DNA of 64,000 nucleotides from JAOXRU01 sp965247735 (GCA_965247735.1 CBDFHN010000002.1:1240001-1304000); one strand, 5' to 3'. Numbered from the stretch's first letter, positions 41,001 through 50,292 are shown. The notes: generated by a model not told the origin, from the sequence alone. Numbers and translations: made by a program.

Positions 41001-41876
41001 TTAGGAAATATAGGAACAGTAAGTATTAGAGCAACACAAACTGCAAATGGAACATTTTCTTCAACTACCAAAGACATTACGCTAACAATAAACAGTGCAG
41101 CATTAACAATATCTGTCAATGCAGGACAAACAAAAGTGTATGGAACAACTGACGCTGTATTAGCATATACCATTACAGACTTTGTTAATGGAGATACAGA
41201 AGCAGATTTAGATACTCCGGTAAATATATCAAGAGTTGCAGGTGAAAACGTAGGGAATTATGCAATTACTCTATCTGCTGCTGCTGATGCAAACTATACG
41301 GTAAATCTTGTAAACAACACATATGCCATCTCAAAAGCTACCTTAACAGCAACAGCCGATGATAAATCTCGTAACTACGGAGAAGACAATCCAGAATTTA
41401 CCATTAGCTATACTGGTTTTGTTAACGGTGATACAGAAGTTGATTTAGATACAGCTCCAGTAGCAAGTAGCACAGCAACTAACAGTACTACTGCTGGAAC
41501 CGTAAGTATTGATTTAAGTACAGGAACAGACATTAACTACGAAATAGTTAATACAAACGGAACTTTAACCATTTTAGCTGATACAACAAACAGTATTACT
41601 ATAAATAAAAAGTATGGTTTCTCCCCTAATGGAGATGGTATTAATGATACTTGGCTAATTGATAATATCGAAAACTATGAAAACAATGTAGTAAAAGTCT
41701 ATAACAGATCAGGAAAATTAGTTTACGAACAAAAGGCATATAAAAATACTTGGAATGGAGTCGCTAATACAATTGGTGGGAATCAAAAACTACCAGTAGG
41801 CCCCTATTTATTTATTATTGAATTGAATAATGCTAATGAAAAACCTGTACAAGGTTGGTTATACATTAATTATTAA
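38037..41876 (+). CDS. Large repeat surface protein with type-B T9SS sorting domain
   Basis: I use the ATG at 38037 (signal MKKITFLLLFLLFTIFSHQTYSQ); an upstream ATG at 38001 adds 12 residues. About 1279 residues: an N-terminal beta domain, a Big_5-like Ig domain (IAPTLDSSSPTDGASAIATSS), eight 82-residue Ig/PKD-like repeats (DLCINAGVQAGLGSG...NGC), MBG-type domains (KATLTATADDKSRNYGEDNPEF), and a gliding-type C-terminal domain (YGFSPNGDGINDTW, VYNRSGKLVYE, LPVGPYLFIIEL). The tail directs type IX secretion. It is probably an adhesin or gliding-type surface filament. It is followed 12 bp later by PorP/SprF. Confidence 0.95.
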   Translation: MKKITFLLLFLLFTIFSHQTYSQTYDLTAATTTSNTPTSVSEILSGVTMTVQTKNNSGNNITIATDPSFGTNQVAFHNSASTNTEEMIISFDAAVNVSSIRVISDITHSRTWTFTPTGGSNTAVDETGTFATSTDVTLDFVGVTTITITSDFTGGLQERMVFDQLTLALADVIAPTLDSSSPTDGASAIATSSNIVLTFDENIAFGTGNIQVIDITDASNSFTIDAASPGTQASISGAVLTINPSANLDDNSNYAIQIAATAIDDTSGNSYAGITNNTTLDFTTSVSTSFTALADLCIDAGVQAGLGGGTPTGGVYSGTGVTDNGNGMTYSFDPAAAGVGTHTITYTNGGVATDNVEVFALPTVTFTALADLCINAGVQAGLGSGDPTGGIYSGAGITDNGNGTTYSFDPAAAGVGIHTITYSFTNANGCSGSVSDNVEVFGLPFVTFTAPADLCINEGVQTGLGSGSPTGGVYSGTGITDNGNGTTYSFDPATAGVGIHTITYSFTNTNGCSGSASDNVEVFDLPTATFTAPADLCINAGVQAGLGSGIPTGGIYSGAGITDNGNGTTYSFNPAAAGAGTHTITYSFTNANGCTNAAADDIEVFALPTVTFTALADLCINAGVQAGLGSGNPTGGIYSGAGITDNGNGTTYSFDPAAAGVGIHTITYSFTNANGCSGSVSDNVEVFGLPFVTFTAPADLCIDEGVQAGLGSGSPTGGVYSGAGITDNGNGTTYSFDPATAGVGIHTITYSFTNVNGCSGSASDNVEVFDLPTATFTASADLCIDEGVQSGLGSGIPTGGVYSGTGITDNGNGMTYSFDPAAAGAGTHTITYSFTNANGCTNAAADDIEVFALPTVTFTALADLQDIAGIQTGLGGGLSTGGIYSGTGVTDDGNGMTYSFDPAAAGIGTHTITYSFTNANGCSGSASDAVAVSNLISPTVTFDNITKTYGDANFNLAATSNSGGTISYSIIGTGNGTSLFGTNNQTITLGNIGTVSIRATQTANGTFSSTTKDITLTINSAALTISVNAGQTKVYGTTDAVLAYTITDFVNGDTEADLDTPVNISRVAGENVGNYAITLSAAADANYTVNLVNNTYAISKATLTATADDKSRNYGEDNPEFTISYTGFVNGDTEVDLDTAPVASSTATNSTTAGTVSIDLSTGTDINYEIVNTNGTLTILADTTNSITINKKYGFSPNGDGINDTWLIDNIENYENNVVKVYNRSGKLVYEQKAYKNTWNGVANTIGGNQKLPVGPYLFIIELNNANEKPVQGWLYINY
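38901..40845 (+). repeat. Eight tandem 246-bp repeats with a 738-bp super-repeat
   Basis: The coding repeats have a 246-bp period. Blocks 39121-39858 and 39859-40596, each of three units, are nearly identical, showing that a three-unit block was duplicated. The first and last units are divergent and degraded. Confidence 0.85.
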
Positions 41877-41888
41877 TCAAAAGTAAAT

Positions 41889-42806
41889 ATGAATTTTTCA
41901 AGAATTTTTAAAAACACCAACATGAACAGCATTTCAAAATTTAGTTTAGCTTTTGTACTTTTTACCATCAATATTATGGTAGCACAGCAAGATCCTAATT
42001 TTACCTTATATAATTACAATATGAATATTATTAACCCTGCTTATGCGGGAGCTAATAATCTAACAGAGCTTAGTCTATCGCATAGAAGTCAATGGGTAGG
42101 TGTCGATAACGCTCCAGAAACACAAAGCCTGTCTTTTAGTATGCCTTTAAAAAATAATTTGGGTATTGGTGCTTCTATTATAAAAGACAAAGTCTTTGTA
42201 TTAAAAGAAACTGATATCGCTATTGATATATCATATAAATTAAAACTATCAGAAACCCATAATTTATTTTTTGGAGTAAAAGCTGGTGGTGGTTTTGTAA
42301 ATATTAATTTAAGTGATACTGGTGCTCCAGGAAATGATCCGTTATTTGCTGAAAATCAAAGTTTTTTTAACACTCATGTGGGTGCTGGTTTATACCTAAA
42401 GCACAAAAACTACTATGTTACGCTTTCTACACCTAATATATTAAGTGGAAAACGGTATGAAAAAGATGGTAATGTACCAAGTGAAGCGGTAAATAGCATG
42501 CACATGTACTTGGGAAGTGGATATACCTTTGCAATCAATCCAAATTTTCAAGTAACACCAGCTATAATGATTAGACATGTAAAAGGGACTCCTGTTTCTT
42601 ACGACCTGTCTTCTACATTAAAGATGTATGACAAAATTAGCCTTGGTGGTAATTACAGGATAGACGAAATGGTCTCTATATATACCCTACTACATCTTGC
42701 TAATGATAAATTAAAACTTGGTTTTGCATATGATATTACTGCTACCAAAATAGACGCAGTAGGAGACGAAAATTCTATTGAGTTTATCATAAAATATGCG
42801 CTTTAA
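41889..42806 (+). CDS. PorP/SprF-family type IX secretion outer-membrane protein
   Basis: A 305-residue protein with a signal peptide (an alternative start at 41922 gives MNSISKFSLAF...MVAQ). The mature start QQDPNFTLYNYNMNIINPAYAGA and SLSHRSQWVGVDNAPETQSLSF are PorP/SprF hallmarks; the rest is an outer-membrane beta barrel ending in FIIKYAL. Members usually lie next to, and help secrete or anchor, one type-B T9SS protein, here the adhesin 12 bp upstream. Confidence 0.96.
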   Translation: MNFSRIFKNTNMNSISKFSLAFVLFTINIMVAQQDPNFTLYNYNMNIINPAYAGANNLTELSLSHRSQWVGVDNAPETQSLSFSMPLKNNLGIGASIIKDKVFVLKETDIAIDISYKLKLSETHNLFFGVKAGGGFVNINLSDTGAPGNDPLFAENQSFFNTHVGAGLYLKHKNYYVTLSTPNILSGKRYEKDGNVPSEAVNSMHMYLGSGYTFAINPNFQVTPAIMIRHVKGTPVSYDLSSTLKMYDKISLGGNYRIDEMVSIYTLLHLANDKLKLGFAYDITATKIDAVGDENSIEFIIKYAL

Positions 42807-42837
42807 ATCCTAAATAAAAAAGCACATTTTAAGCATT

Positions 42838-42873
42838 AAAAAATCCAGTGGAGCTTGTTTTCGCTGGATTTTT
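42838..42873 (+). terminator. Rho-independent terminator after porP/sprF
   Basis: The left arm AAAAAATCCAG (42838-42848) pairs with CTGGATTTTT (42864-42873), with a 15-base loop and a T tract, 32 bp after the stop. Confidence 0.75.
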
Positions 42874-42960
42874 CACATCTCAATGTTTATAAAAAAGGAA
42901 AATAACGAATTTATTTCTCTCATAAAAGGTGATTTTTGAATTTTCCTGAATCACCAATCT

Positions 42961-43627
42961 ATGAAAACATATCTTACAGCAATAATTACTGATAAATGTT
43001 ATACTTTAAGTGATATTTCTACTGGTATCGGGGTTAGTGAAACCTTTATTTCAAGTTTAGGCCTTTCTCAAAGTCCGGCAACTTCTACTATGAGCAACGG
43101 CAACAAGAACAGGAGTTATATAATGTTCGAGAGCCTGTATCATGGGCCATTGACACATTATGCACACCTATTATCAAAGCGGCATGAATCCCATATTATC
43201 AAAGAAATCAAAGACCACAGTATAAAACTAATAGATAGTACCGGTATTATAGTCTATGCTTATCCATGTTTAACTGGTCAAAGTTTACTCGTCCATTTTA
43301 TTGTTTTAAAAGAGCTCATGATATGCTTCGCAATTCGGACAGCAAAAGGAGGAATCAAAATACACACCTGTTGGGACGATACAATGATGATTCCAGATGT
43401 AATAAAAACGATGGGACATTGAATTGTTCTTCAAGGCATTCAAACAGAATCTTCAGATTAAAACCTTTGTTGGTACAAGCGAAAATGCCGTAAAATCACA
43501 GATATACATTGCATTGATAACCTATTTGCTACTTCAACTCATAGTCAGAACCATAGCCAAGGATAAGCATGCCTTTTCTAATTTCGTGGAGAAAATAATA
43601 ATTTGCCTATCTTTTACCTCACCCTAG
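42961..43627 (+). mobile_element. Degenerate IS4-family transposase remnant
   Basis: Pieces of one IS4-type transposase lie in at least three frames. Frame one (42961-43422): TLSDISTGIGVSETFISSLGLSQSP, MFESLYH, LSKRHESHIIKEIKDHSIKLIDST (DDE Asp in IDST), RTAKGGIKIHTCWDDTMMIPDV. A second frame gives MFNWSKF around 43266, and 43424-43627 gives the C-terminal QNLQIKTFVGTSENAVKSQIY. Most of the catalytic core between DVI and QNLQIK is deleted. It cannot encode a working transposase, and I found no intact terminal inverted repeats. Confidence 0.8.
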
Positions 43628-43778
43628 ATTATGTCTGTAATCAGGTAGGAGAAAGAGCAAAAAAACAAGAGGTAAACCACAGACATATTTTCACTTTAAA
43701 ACCGACTTATTTTTTGCCTAAATAAAAAACAATTCCTTTTAGCAAGGGTTAACCGATGCTTTTTGTGTGTGTGTGTGT

Positions 43779-44030
43779 TTATAAACTTTCGGATGGGTGT
43801 AAAAATAAATAAAATGTCAATGCTCCAAAAATAGCAATCCAAATAGCAATAAATACTTCTCTTTCTAATAAATGCATTTGTAATACTAAATCTGCATTTG
43901 ATAAGAATTTAAATGCCAACGCCAATTCCAAAAATCCTAAAACTACTTTTACAGTATTTAACCAACCTCCAGATTTTGGTAATGAATTTAACCAACTTGG
44001 AAAAGCTGCAAATAATGCAGGTGGTAAAGA
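43779..44030 (-). pseudogene. Internal fragment of a DsbD-like thiol:disulfide interchange protein
   Basis: About 84 residues in the minus frame read as an internal part of a flavobacterial DsbD-type protein: LPPALFAAFPSWLNSLPKSGGWLNTVKVVLGFLELALAFKFLSNADLVLQ, then LEREVFIAIWIAIFGALTFYL (shown in parts). The start of the family, its CXXC motifs and the thioredoxin end are all missing. It abuts the IS4 remnant and unrelated plus-strand debris, so it is a stranded fragment. Confidence 0.75.
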
Positions 44031-44202
44031 TAAAAGAGTGCAATTCAAATTAAAACAAATTCAAAAGGAATTGCCTCAAAAAGTTACAGAATACTCCAGA
44101 GAAGATTTGCAATTGAATTTTGAAAGGATTCATCGGGAAGCAACTAAAATTACAAACATAACTATTTACACTCTTAAGAAGGAATCTAAAATTATGGAAT
44201 AA
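44023..44202 (+). pseudogene. C-terminal coding debris of unknown protein
   Basis: An open plus frame ending with TAA at 44200-44202 reads GKDKRVQFKLKQIQKELPQK, then TEYSREDLQLNFERIHREATK. The helical, coding-like composition suggests the C-terminus of a lost protein. There is no start codon in a sensible place. Identity unknown. Confidence 0.35.
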
Positions 44203-44277
44203 TAACAGCACACAATTTTACAAAAAAATAAATAGGTTTTTAAAACATATTTTGAAAATTAAATTTTACTTTGCAGT

Positions 44278-45408
44278 ATGATTTTCGTTGTCCTCATAGG
44301 TGTAATTCTATCAAGTTTATTATTGACACTTTTAATCTTTAAAAAAATAAAAAATAAGGCAGATTATGTTTTATTACCATATCTAGGCCTTTCAATTTTA
44401 CATCAACTATTCTTTTACCTAGATTATAGCGGTGCAATTCATACAAATGAACTAATTTGGGGATTAGGCAACGGGCTCATATTACTTGAAGGTCCATTAT
44501 TTTGTTTTTATATTTATTCCCTCACAAAAAATAACTATTTATCTAAAAAAATATACCTCATAAATATTTTACCTTTTTTAGTTTATGGAATATTTTATTT
44601 CTATTATTTCCATAATGTATTTCCGAATACAAATACTCAAATTTATAACGGCTTTATTTATATTAATGATCAATTATCAATTGTTTGGCTAACCTTTTCC
44701 GTTGCTTTCATGCTTACCGGACCGATATATCTATTTTGGTTTTATAGAATGCTAAAATCTTATGATGCAAATTTGAAGCAGCAAGTGTCCAATTATGAGA
44801 AAATGAATAGAAAATGGGTGAAAGCTTTGTTTATGATATACATAACGTCAATATCAATTATATTGCTGAGTTATATCGTTTCGATAATGTCACCGACTAT
44901 TCCCACAGCAGTTTTTCAATTGAGCTTTAGAATTATATATATTATAGGAATTCTGTTAATTGCCTTTATTGCGTTAAAAAACACCACAATTTTTTCAAAT
45001 ATTGTTTTTGAAGAGGAAAGTTCAAAAAGTGAAAAGCGATATGAAAATTCTAAAATAAATAGCGATAAAAAGGAACTTCTGAATACTAAGCTGATTGATT
45101 ATATGTCAGTCGAAGAACCGTATTTAGAACCTCGACTCACTCTAAAACAACTCTCTATAGAATTAGAAATGTCAGCACACATGCTGTCGCAAATAATAAA
45201 TGAAGTGCACAGTCAAAACTTCTATGACTTTGTTAATTCTTATAGAGTAAAACACCTCAAAGAATTGTTAGATGATAAGCAATATAAAACCAAAACCTTA
45301 CTTGCTATTGCGTTAGAATCAGGTTTTAATAGTAAAGCTACTTTTAATAATGTATTTAAAAAACTGACTAATCAAACACCTTCTGAATACATAAAAAACC
45401 AAAAATAA
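44278..45408 (+). CDS. AraC-family regulator with seven-helix membrane sensor
   Basis: A 376-residue protein: about seven transmembrane segments over residues 1-240, a charged linker, and a C-terminal AraC HTH domain (LTLKQLSIELEMSAHMLSQIINEVHSQNFYDFVNSYRV, ALESGFNSKATFNNVFKKLTNQTPSEY). It would sense a membrane or external signal and regulate transcription directly. The neighbouring serine hydrolase and metalloprotease genes on the same strand are possible targets. Confidence 0.92.
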   Translation: MIFVVLIGVILSSLLLTLLIFKKIKNKADYVLLPYLGLSILHQLFFYLDYSGAIHTNELIWGLGNGLILLEGPLFCFYIYSLTKNNYLSKKIYLINILPFLVYGIFYFYYFHNVFPNTNTQIYNGFIYINDQLSIVWLTFSVAFMLTGPIYLFWFYRMLKSYDANLKQQVSNYEKMNRKWVKALFMIYITSISIILLSYIVSIMSPTIPTAVFQLSFRIIYIIGILLIAFIALKNTTIFSNIVFEEESSKSEKRYENSKINSDKKELLNTKLIDYMSVEEPYLEPRLTLKQLSIELEMSAHMLSQIINEVHSQNFYDFVNSYRVKHLKELLDDKQYKTKTLLAIALESGFNSKATFNNVFKKLTNQTPSEYIKNQK

Positions 45409-45499
45409 ACCTCCAAATTTGTCTGATCTTATAAGTTCGGTCGATGGTAATTATAATAAACTGTTAGTTTGCAATATATTCAGTTAATTATAATCTTAT

Positions 45500-46723
45500 A
45501 TGAAAAAAATACTTATTGCAGTTATAGTTGCACTTATCATAATTCTTTGCTACTTCCTTTTCGAACCCATTGTTATACATAATTTTGGAAAAGAAAAACT
45601 AGAAGATTTTAGTCACTTACAACCAAATATTAAGCACAGTAAACAAATTAAAAAACAAGCTGATAGTTTATTAATATCAGAATTTAATAAACTTAAAACT
45701 CCTGCTCTATCGGCTTCCATAGGAATAAATAATATTAATATTTGGTCAAATACAATTGGATATGCCGATATTGATAACCGAATCATTGCAGATTCTCTTA
45801 CCAAATTTAGAATTGGCAGTACATCAAAGGCATTAACATCCGTTGGTTTAGGTATTTTAATTCAGAGTGAAAAACTTGCAACTCAATCTTTAGTTGGAGA
45901 CTTCGTACCATATGCGAGTGAAAAAATATCTAAATTAACATTACGTCAAGTGGCCTCACATACTTCAGGAATTAGAAACTATGGAACTTGCTATTGTTTT
46001 CCAATTTGGGAATATTATAATAATAATGAGTATAATTTAATTGAAGAAAGTGTTGCTGTTTTTAATAGTGATGAATTACTTTTTGAACCGAGTACAAACT
46101 TTAGCTACAGTTCATACAACTATACATTGTTAAGTGCAATGATGGAAACAGCTTCAGAAAAAAAGTTTCTACCCTTCATGCAAGATAAAGTATTTCAACC
46201 TTTAAATATGAATCAGACCAAAGCCGACAGAAAGAATCAGAAGAAAGAAGGTACCGCAAAATTTTACGAGGTGGAAAATGGAGAAATTAAAGAATCGTAT
46301 GAGGTTAACAATAGCGTAAAATGGGCCGGAGGTGGATTTCTTTCAACACCAAATGATTTAGTCAAATTAGGGAATGCAGTTCTTAATTACAGATTATTAG
46401 ACTCATTAACTACCGCAATATTATTTGAACCTGTAAAACTTAATTCAGGTCAAGTAAATAGTGATAACTATGGGCTGGGTTGGAGAAACGATATGTATAA
46501 GAACATCCATGAAGATGGACACGATGTGAATATTATTCATCACGGAGGAGTAGCAATGGGTTCAACAGCAATGCTGATTTTGTTACCTGAATATAATTTA
46601 ACAGTTGCTGTAACAATGAATAGAAACGCAACATCAAGAGAAACAAAAAATTTATTCTTTAGTCTTCCACATAAACTAGCTAGCTTATTTATCAATTCAA
46701 ATATTATTGAAGCGAAATTTTAA
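45500..46723 (+). CDS. Serine hydrolase, class C beta-lactamase/PBP fold
   Basis: A 407-residue exported protein with an N-terminal hydrophobic anchor (ILIAVIVALIIILCYFLF). Catalytic Ser-x-x-Lys is in RIGSTSKALTS near residue 111; the Tyr-x-Asn motif is YNY/YSSYNYT near residue 211; HHGGVAMGST near the end is the third motif. Such proteins act as esterases or D-peptide hydrolases; the substrate is not predictable. It lies 91 bp after the AraC regulator. Confidence 0.9.
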   Translation: MKKILIAVIVALIIILCYFLFEPIVIHNFGKEKLEDFSHLQPNIKHSKQIKKQADSLLISEFNKLKTPALSASIGINNINIWSNTIGYADIDNRIIADSLTKFRIGSTSKALTSVGLGILIQSEKLATQSLVGDFVPYASEKISKLTLRQVASHTSGIRNYGTCYCFPIWEYYNNNEYNLIEESVAVFNSDELLFEPSTNFSYSSYNYTLLSAMMETASEKKFLPFMQDKVFQPLNMNQTKADRKNQKKEGTAKFYEVENGEIKESYEVNNSVKWAGGGFLSTPNDLVKLGNAVLNYRLLDSLTTAILFEPVKLNSGQVNSDNYGLGWRNDMYKNIHEDGHDVNIIHHGGVAMGSTAMLILLPEYNLTVAVTMNRNATSRETKNLFFSLPHKLASLFINSNIIEAKF

Positions 46724-46789
46724 AACTTACCCAAGAGTGATAAATTTTACAACTGAAGAAAAATGTTTACAATCAAAACTCTAATTAAA

Positions 46790-47710
46790 ATGAAACGAAA
46801 CATGAAAAATAAAATAAAATTCAAATTACTAGCAATGCTAGTTTTGATATCATTAGGAAACCTATTTGGGCAAAATTCGAATAACAAAATATTTTTTTTA
46901 AATGATTATTATTCAGCCTATACAGACATTGCAAAAAATGATACTGCAAATCGAGATAATTTATACAAAGAAAAAATCCAAACTGCTATTGGTAACAGTT
47001 ACTTTTTAAAAAGTGAATATTCTTTCATTGTAAATGATTTTTTGTCTGTACCAATCCAAAATACAACTGAATTAAAAAAAACAATAGAAAGACTTAACGT
47101 TAATAAAAAAAGGATTGAAAGTAAAATTGCTTCGGCATTAAAAAAAAGTAGTAGCTATCTAAAAAATGATAACTTAACTATTTATATTCTACCAGCAAAC
47201 CCTGATAACAAAGCAGTAATGCAGAGCATGAAGGGAATTATGGGCTTAACAGCAGGAAGCAAACAAATTCTGATAACAATTGAACCTACAATATTAGGTT
47301 GGGAAGAAATGCTTCAATATGCTATCGCACACGAATTCAATCATGCATATTGGACAAATTTAAATTTCGGAAAGTCTACTAAATGGACTTTACTCGATTA
47401 CTTAATTTTTGAAGGCAGAGGCGACTCATTCGCTCATTTACTATATCCAAAAGTAAAAGCACCTTGGACTTCTGCACTGAATGAAAAAGATAAAAAGGAC
47501 TTATGGAATAAGATAAAACCGAAACTACAACGTGAAGATATTCCTTTTCAAATGGAAGTTATGTTTGGGTCAAGAAATTACCCTTTTTCAGGTGGTTACA
47601 CTATAGGCTTTGATATAGTTCAAAAAGCATTGAAAAACACAACAATGAGCGTAGAAAATTGGACAAACCTAAATTCAGAAAAACTATTAGAAATGAGCGG
47701 ATATAAATAA
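46790..47710 (+). CDS. DUF2268-like putative zinc protease, secreted
   Basis: I take the ATG at 46790; other in-frame starts are at 46763 and 46802. The signal is KFKLLAMLVLISLGNLFGQ. The HExxH-type motif is AIAHEFNHAYWTN near residue 185, with a downstream EGRGDSFAH that could give the third ligand, as in DUF2268 (YjaZ-like) predicted Zn-proteases. About 306 residues. It follows the serine hydrolase after about 66 bp and is probably co-transcribed. Confidence 0.8.
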   Translation: MKRNMKNKIKFKLLAMLVLISLGNLFGQNSNNKIFFLNDYYSAYTDIAKNDTANRDNLYKEKIQTAIGNSYFLKSEYSFIVNDFLSVPIQNTTELKKTIERLNVNKKRIESKIASALKKSSSYLKNDNLTIYILPANPDNKAVMQSMKGIMGLTAGSKQILITIEPTILGWEEMLQYAIAHEFNHAYWTNLNFGKSTKWTLLDYLIFEGRGDSFAHLLYPKVKAPWTSALNEKDKKDLWNKIKPKLQREDIPFQMEVMFGSRNYPFSGGYTIGFDIVQKALKNTTMSVENWTNLNSEKLLEMSGYK

Positions 47711-47994
47711 CAATTACTTCTTCCTAAATTAAGTATTCAACTAAAAGACTTAAAAGAAAAACTAACTGATTTTAAAAAAGAATAATGACCAGAAGAGCAT
47801 TCTTTACTGAAAGAAGTCATGATAATACAAATTGAATGATTTAAAAAAAATATAATTGGAATTTATGAAAGTGCCAGTCGAAATTTAGATAACAAGAAAA
47901 ATTTGAAATTTAAAAAGATTGTCATAAAGCTATAATTACACAAATGATACTTCTTACTTTCGCGACATAGATTTATTAACTTTAAAAATTAAAA

Positions 47995-48564
47995 GTGTAT
48001 CAAGAATTAGAAAAATACATAAAAAGTCACGGAAAAATAGGCCAGAAAGAACTACAGGAAATAACTGCCTGTTTTAAACCTTTGAAAACAGATAGAAATG
48101 AGATGTTGTGTAATATTGGTCAAACATGTAAATATTTTTATTTTATAAATAAAGGTTGTTTACGAATGTATGAAGTTGATAACAAAGGAAATGAAGTTAC
48201 AGGTTATTTCGCATTAGAAGATAGTATAATGTCAGCTATAACAAGTTTTGTTTTACAAAAACCCTCAAGAGACTCTTTAGTATCTCATGAAGCATCAGAA
48301 CTGTTGGCAATTTATAGAGATGATTTTTTTAAGTTAGTGGATACGGTACCAGAATTTGCAAATGTTTATCATAAATTTATGGAATTTGCCTTTATTCATT
48401 CACAAATGCGAATTTATAGTTTTTTAGGTATGGAAGGAATTGATAAACTTAAATGGGTTATAGAACACGAACCTAAATTACTGACCCGTATTTCGAGTAA
48501 AGCAGTTGCATCTTATTTAGGCATGACTAATTCTACGTTGAGTAAATTGCGGGCAAAATTGTAA
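47995..48564 (+). CDS. Crp/Fnr-family regulator
   Basis: A 189-residue protein with an N-terminal cyclic-nucleotide-binding-like jelly roll (LCNIGQTCKYFYFINKGCLRMYEV, TGYFALEDSIMSAITSFV) and a short C-terminal HTH (SKAVASYLGMTNSTLSKLRAKL). The start is GTG at 47995, since no in-frame ATG precedes the domain. The ligand-binding Arg of cAMP-type CRP is not obvious, so the effector is unknown. It lies 10 bp upstream of the broken EamA gene. Confidence 0.9.
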   Translation: MYQELEKYIKSHGKIGQKELQEITACFKPLKTDRNEMLCNIGQTCKYFYFINKGCLRMYEVDNKGNEVTGYFALEDSIMSAITSFVLQKPSRDSLVSHEASELLAIYRDDFFKLVDTVPEFANVYHKFMEFAFIHSQMRIYSFLGMEGIDKLKWVIEHEPKLLTRISSKAVASYLGMTNSTLSKLRAKL

Positions 48565-48574
48565 TCTGTTGTTT

Positions 48575-49485
48575 ATGAAAGCAACATTCTATTTGATTAT
48601 TGCCACTATCTTTTTGGGACTAAATTTCCACCTAGCAAAAATAATACTAAAAGAAGTTGGTTTTATTGAAGCCGGTTTTTGGCGTTTTTTATTTGGAGTT
48701 GGAGCATTAGTTCTTTTAGGCTTCAAAAAATCACTCAACTTACAATTAATCACTAAAAACATAAAAGGCATTTCTTTGACAGGTTTTATAGGACTATTTG
48801 GTTTCAATATATTCTTCTTTTTAGGTTTAATGAACAGCTCAGCAGTTAATGCAGCTCTCATTATAAGTTTAAATCCCGCGTTAACGATTCTTTTTTCTCA
48901 TAAAATATTGAAAACATCCATTACAAAAAATCAGTTACTAGGCATACTTATTGCTTTTATGGGAGTTACATATGTCATCTTAAATGGGGAAATCACCAAC
49001 TTTACTAGCCTTCAATTTAATTATGGAGATATTCTCATATTAATTGCAAACATTTTTTTTGCACTACATCATGTCTGGGTAAAAAAGTATGGTGCAACAA
49101 TTTCGAATTTAAATTTCACACTTTTAACGAGTACATGTTGTCTGATAGTTTTTTTATCTTATTAACATTTAGCGGAATGGAACAGATTACAATACGCACA
49201 TACGACTTTTGGATGGCTGTATTTGGAATTGGATGCCTAGGCACAGCACTAGCCTATTTTTTATGGCAAAAAGGAGTTCAGATTACTGGCGCAGATAAAG
49301 CAGGAATTTATATGAATATTGTTCCGTTGTCCGCAGCAGTACTCGCTATCTTTTTTGGCGAGAGCTTGCATACGTATCATCTTATTGGAGGTTTATTAAT
49401 TATTATAGGGATGCTCATAACAAGAAAAAAAATACTAATTCTAAAGTTCATAAACCATTGTCATAAGACAACATTCAGACTTTGA
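48575..49485 (+). pseudogene. EamA/DMT-family transporter, frameshifted
   Basis: The first frame from ATG 48575 encodes five to six transmembrane segments (FYLIIATIFLGLNFHLAKIIL, YGDILILIANIFFALHHVWVKK) and stops at 49165. The second frame (from about 49135) continues the family with FWMAVFGIGCLGTALAYFLWQKGVQ and PLSAAVLAIFFGESLH. The switch falls at a run of T near 49147-49153. Together they make one ten-helix drug/metabolite transporter. The second frame also reads into the operator copy at 49451, so the normal end is lost. This may be a pseudogene or a sequencing error at the homopolymer. Confidence 0.8.
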
Positions 49486-49530
49486 AAACATCGGAACTTT
49501 GGAATGTTGTTGAACAATAAAGTTTTCAAC
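49451..49530. promoter_or_regulatory. Duplicated regulatory module, copy 1
   Basis: It contains the inverted repeat TTGTCATAAGACAA (49458-49471) within 25 bp identical to copy 2, then AATGTTGTTGA at 49503-49513, part of the perfect palindrome TTGTTGAACAA (49507-49517). It lies just upstream of the alpha/beta hydrolase. The spacing of both elements is the same as in copy 2 (52 bp). Confidence 0.65.
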
Positions 49531-49542
49531 CTAAAAATATAA

Positions 49543-50271
49543 ATGATGAGCAAATCAAAAACATTTTTATTAATTCATGGTGCTTGGGAAGGTGCTTGGG
49601 CCTGGAAAGAAACCACCGAATTTTTAGAGCAAAAAGGTAGTAAAGTAATTTCTATAGATCTTCCTGGTCATGGTGATGATAAAACGTCTATTTCTGAAAT
49701 TAATTTAGATCTTTATGCTAATCGGGTTAAAACGGAATTAGATAAGTTTTCTGATCCAGTGATTTTAGTAGCACACAGTTTTGCTGGGTATGTAATTTCA
49801 AAAGTTGCTGAAGAAGTGCCGAAAAAAATAGAAAAATTAATTTTTATTGCATCTGCTGTTCCTTATGATGGTAAACCAGCTATTAAAATATTTGAAGAAG
49901 ATAAGGAAAGTGAATTTCTTGCCAGCTTAATATTTTCTGATGACCAAAGTAGTGCAACTATGAATAGAGAAACCATTAAAAACATCGTTTTCGGAGGAGC
50001 AACTGATGCACAAATTGATGAAGTAATTCCACAATTAGTTGAGCAAGCAACAAAACCTTTCTTTGAGTCTGTAGAGACTACTGATAAGAATTTCGGTAGT
50101 GTTCCAAAGGCATATATCGAAACAAAACATGATCGAGTATTAAGCCTAACTGCACAAAGAATGTTACAAAAAGAGACTGGAATTACAGAGTCGGTTCTTT
50201 TATATACGGGTCATGTTCCCTTAGTAACAACACCCGAAGAACTTGCGAATGCTTTGATGGAAGTATCCTAA
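49543..50271 (+). CDS. Alpha/beta hydrolase (esterase type)
   Basis: A 242-residue alpha/beta hydrolase without signal. The oxyanion region is HGAWEGAWAW near residue 12, the nucleophile Ser is in VAHSFAGYV near residue 82, and the His is in YTGHVPLVTTPEELA near residue 228. The HGAWxGxWxW start resembles the salicylate-esterase/hydroxynitrile-lyase-like branch; the substrate is unknown. Starts at 49543 or 49546 are equivalent. It carries the same upstream module as the tautomerase gene. Confidence 0.9.
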   Translation: MMSKSKTFLLIHGAWEGAWAWKETTEFLEQKGSKVISIDLPGHGDDKTSISEINLDLYANRVKTELDKFSDPVILVAHSFAGYVISKVAEEVPKKIEKLIFIASAVPYDGKPAIKIFEEDKESEFLASLIFSDDQSSATMNRETIKNIVFGGATDAQIDEVIPQLVEQATKPFFESVETTDKNFGSVPKAYIETKHDRVLSLTAQRMLQKETGITESVLLYTGHVPLVTTPEELANALMEVS

Positions 50272-50292
50272 TTAATTAGAACATTTGCTTTG

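Noticed and set aside
43763..43778. Short GT dinucleotide run
   Set aside because: About seven units only, in non-coding debris; no gene frame depends on it, so no phase-variation role can be argued.
47711..47994. Helical-looking frame after the Zn-protease (LSIQLKDLKEKLTDFKKE)
   Set aside because: Too short, no start codon, no family match; it may be debris but I cannot support it as a feature.
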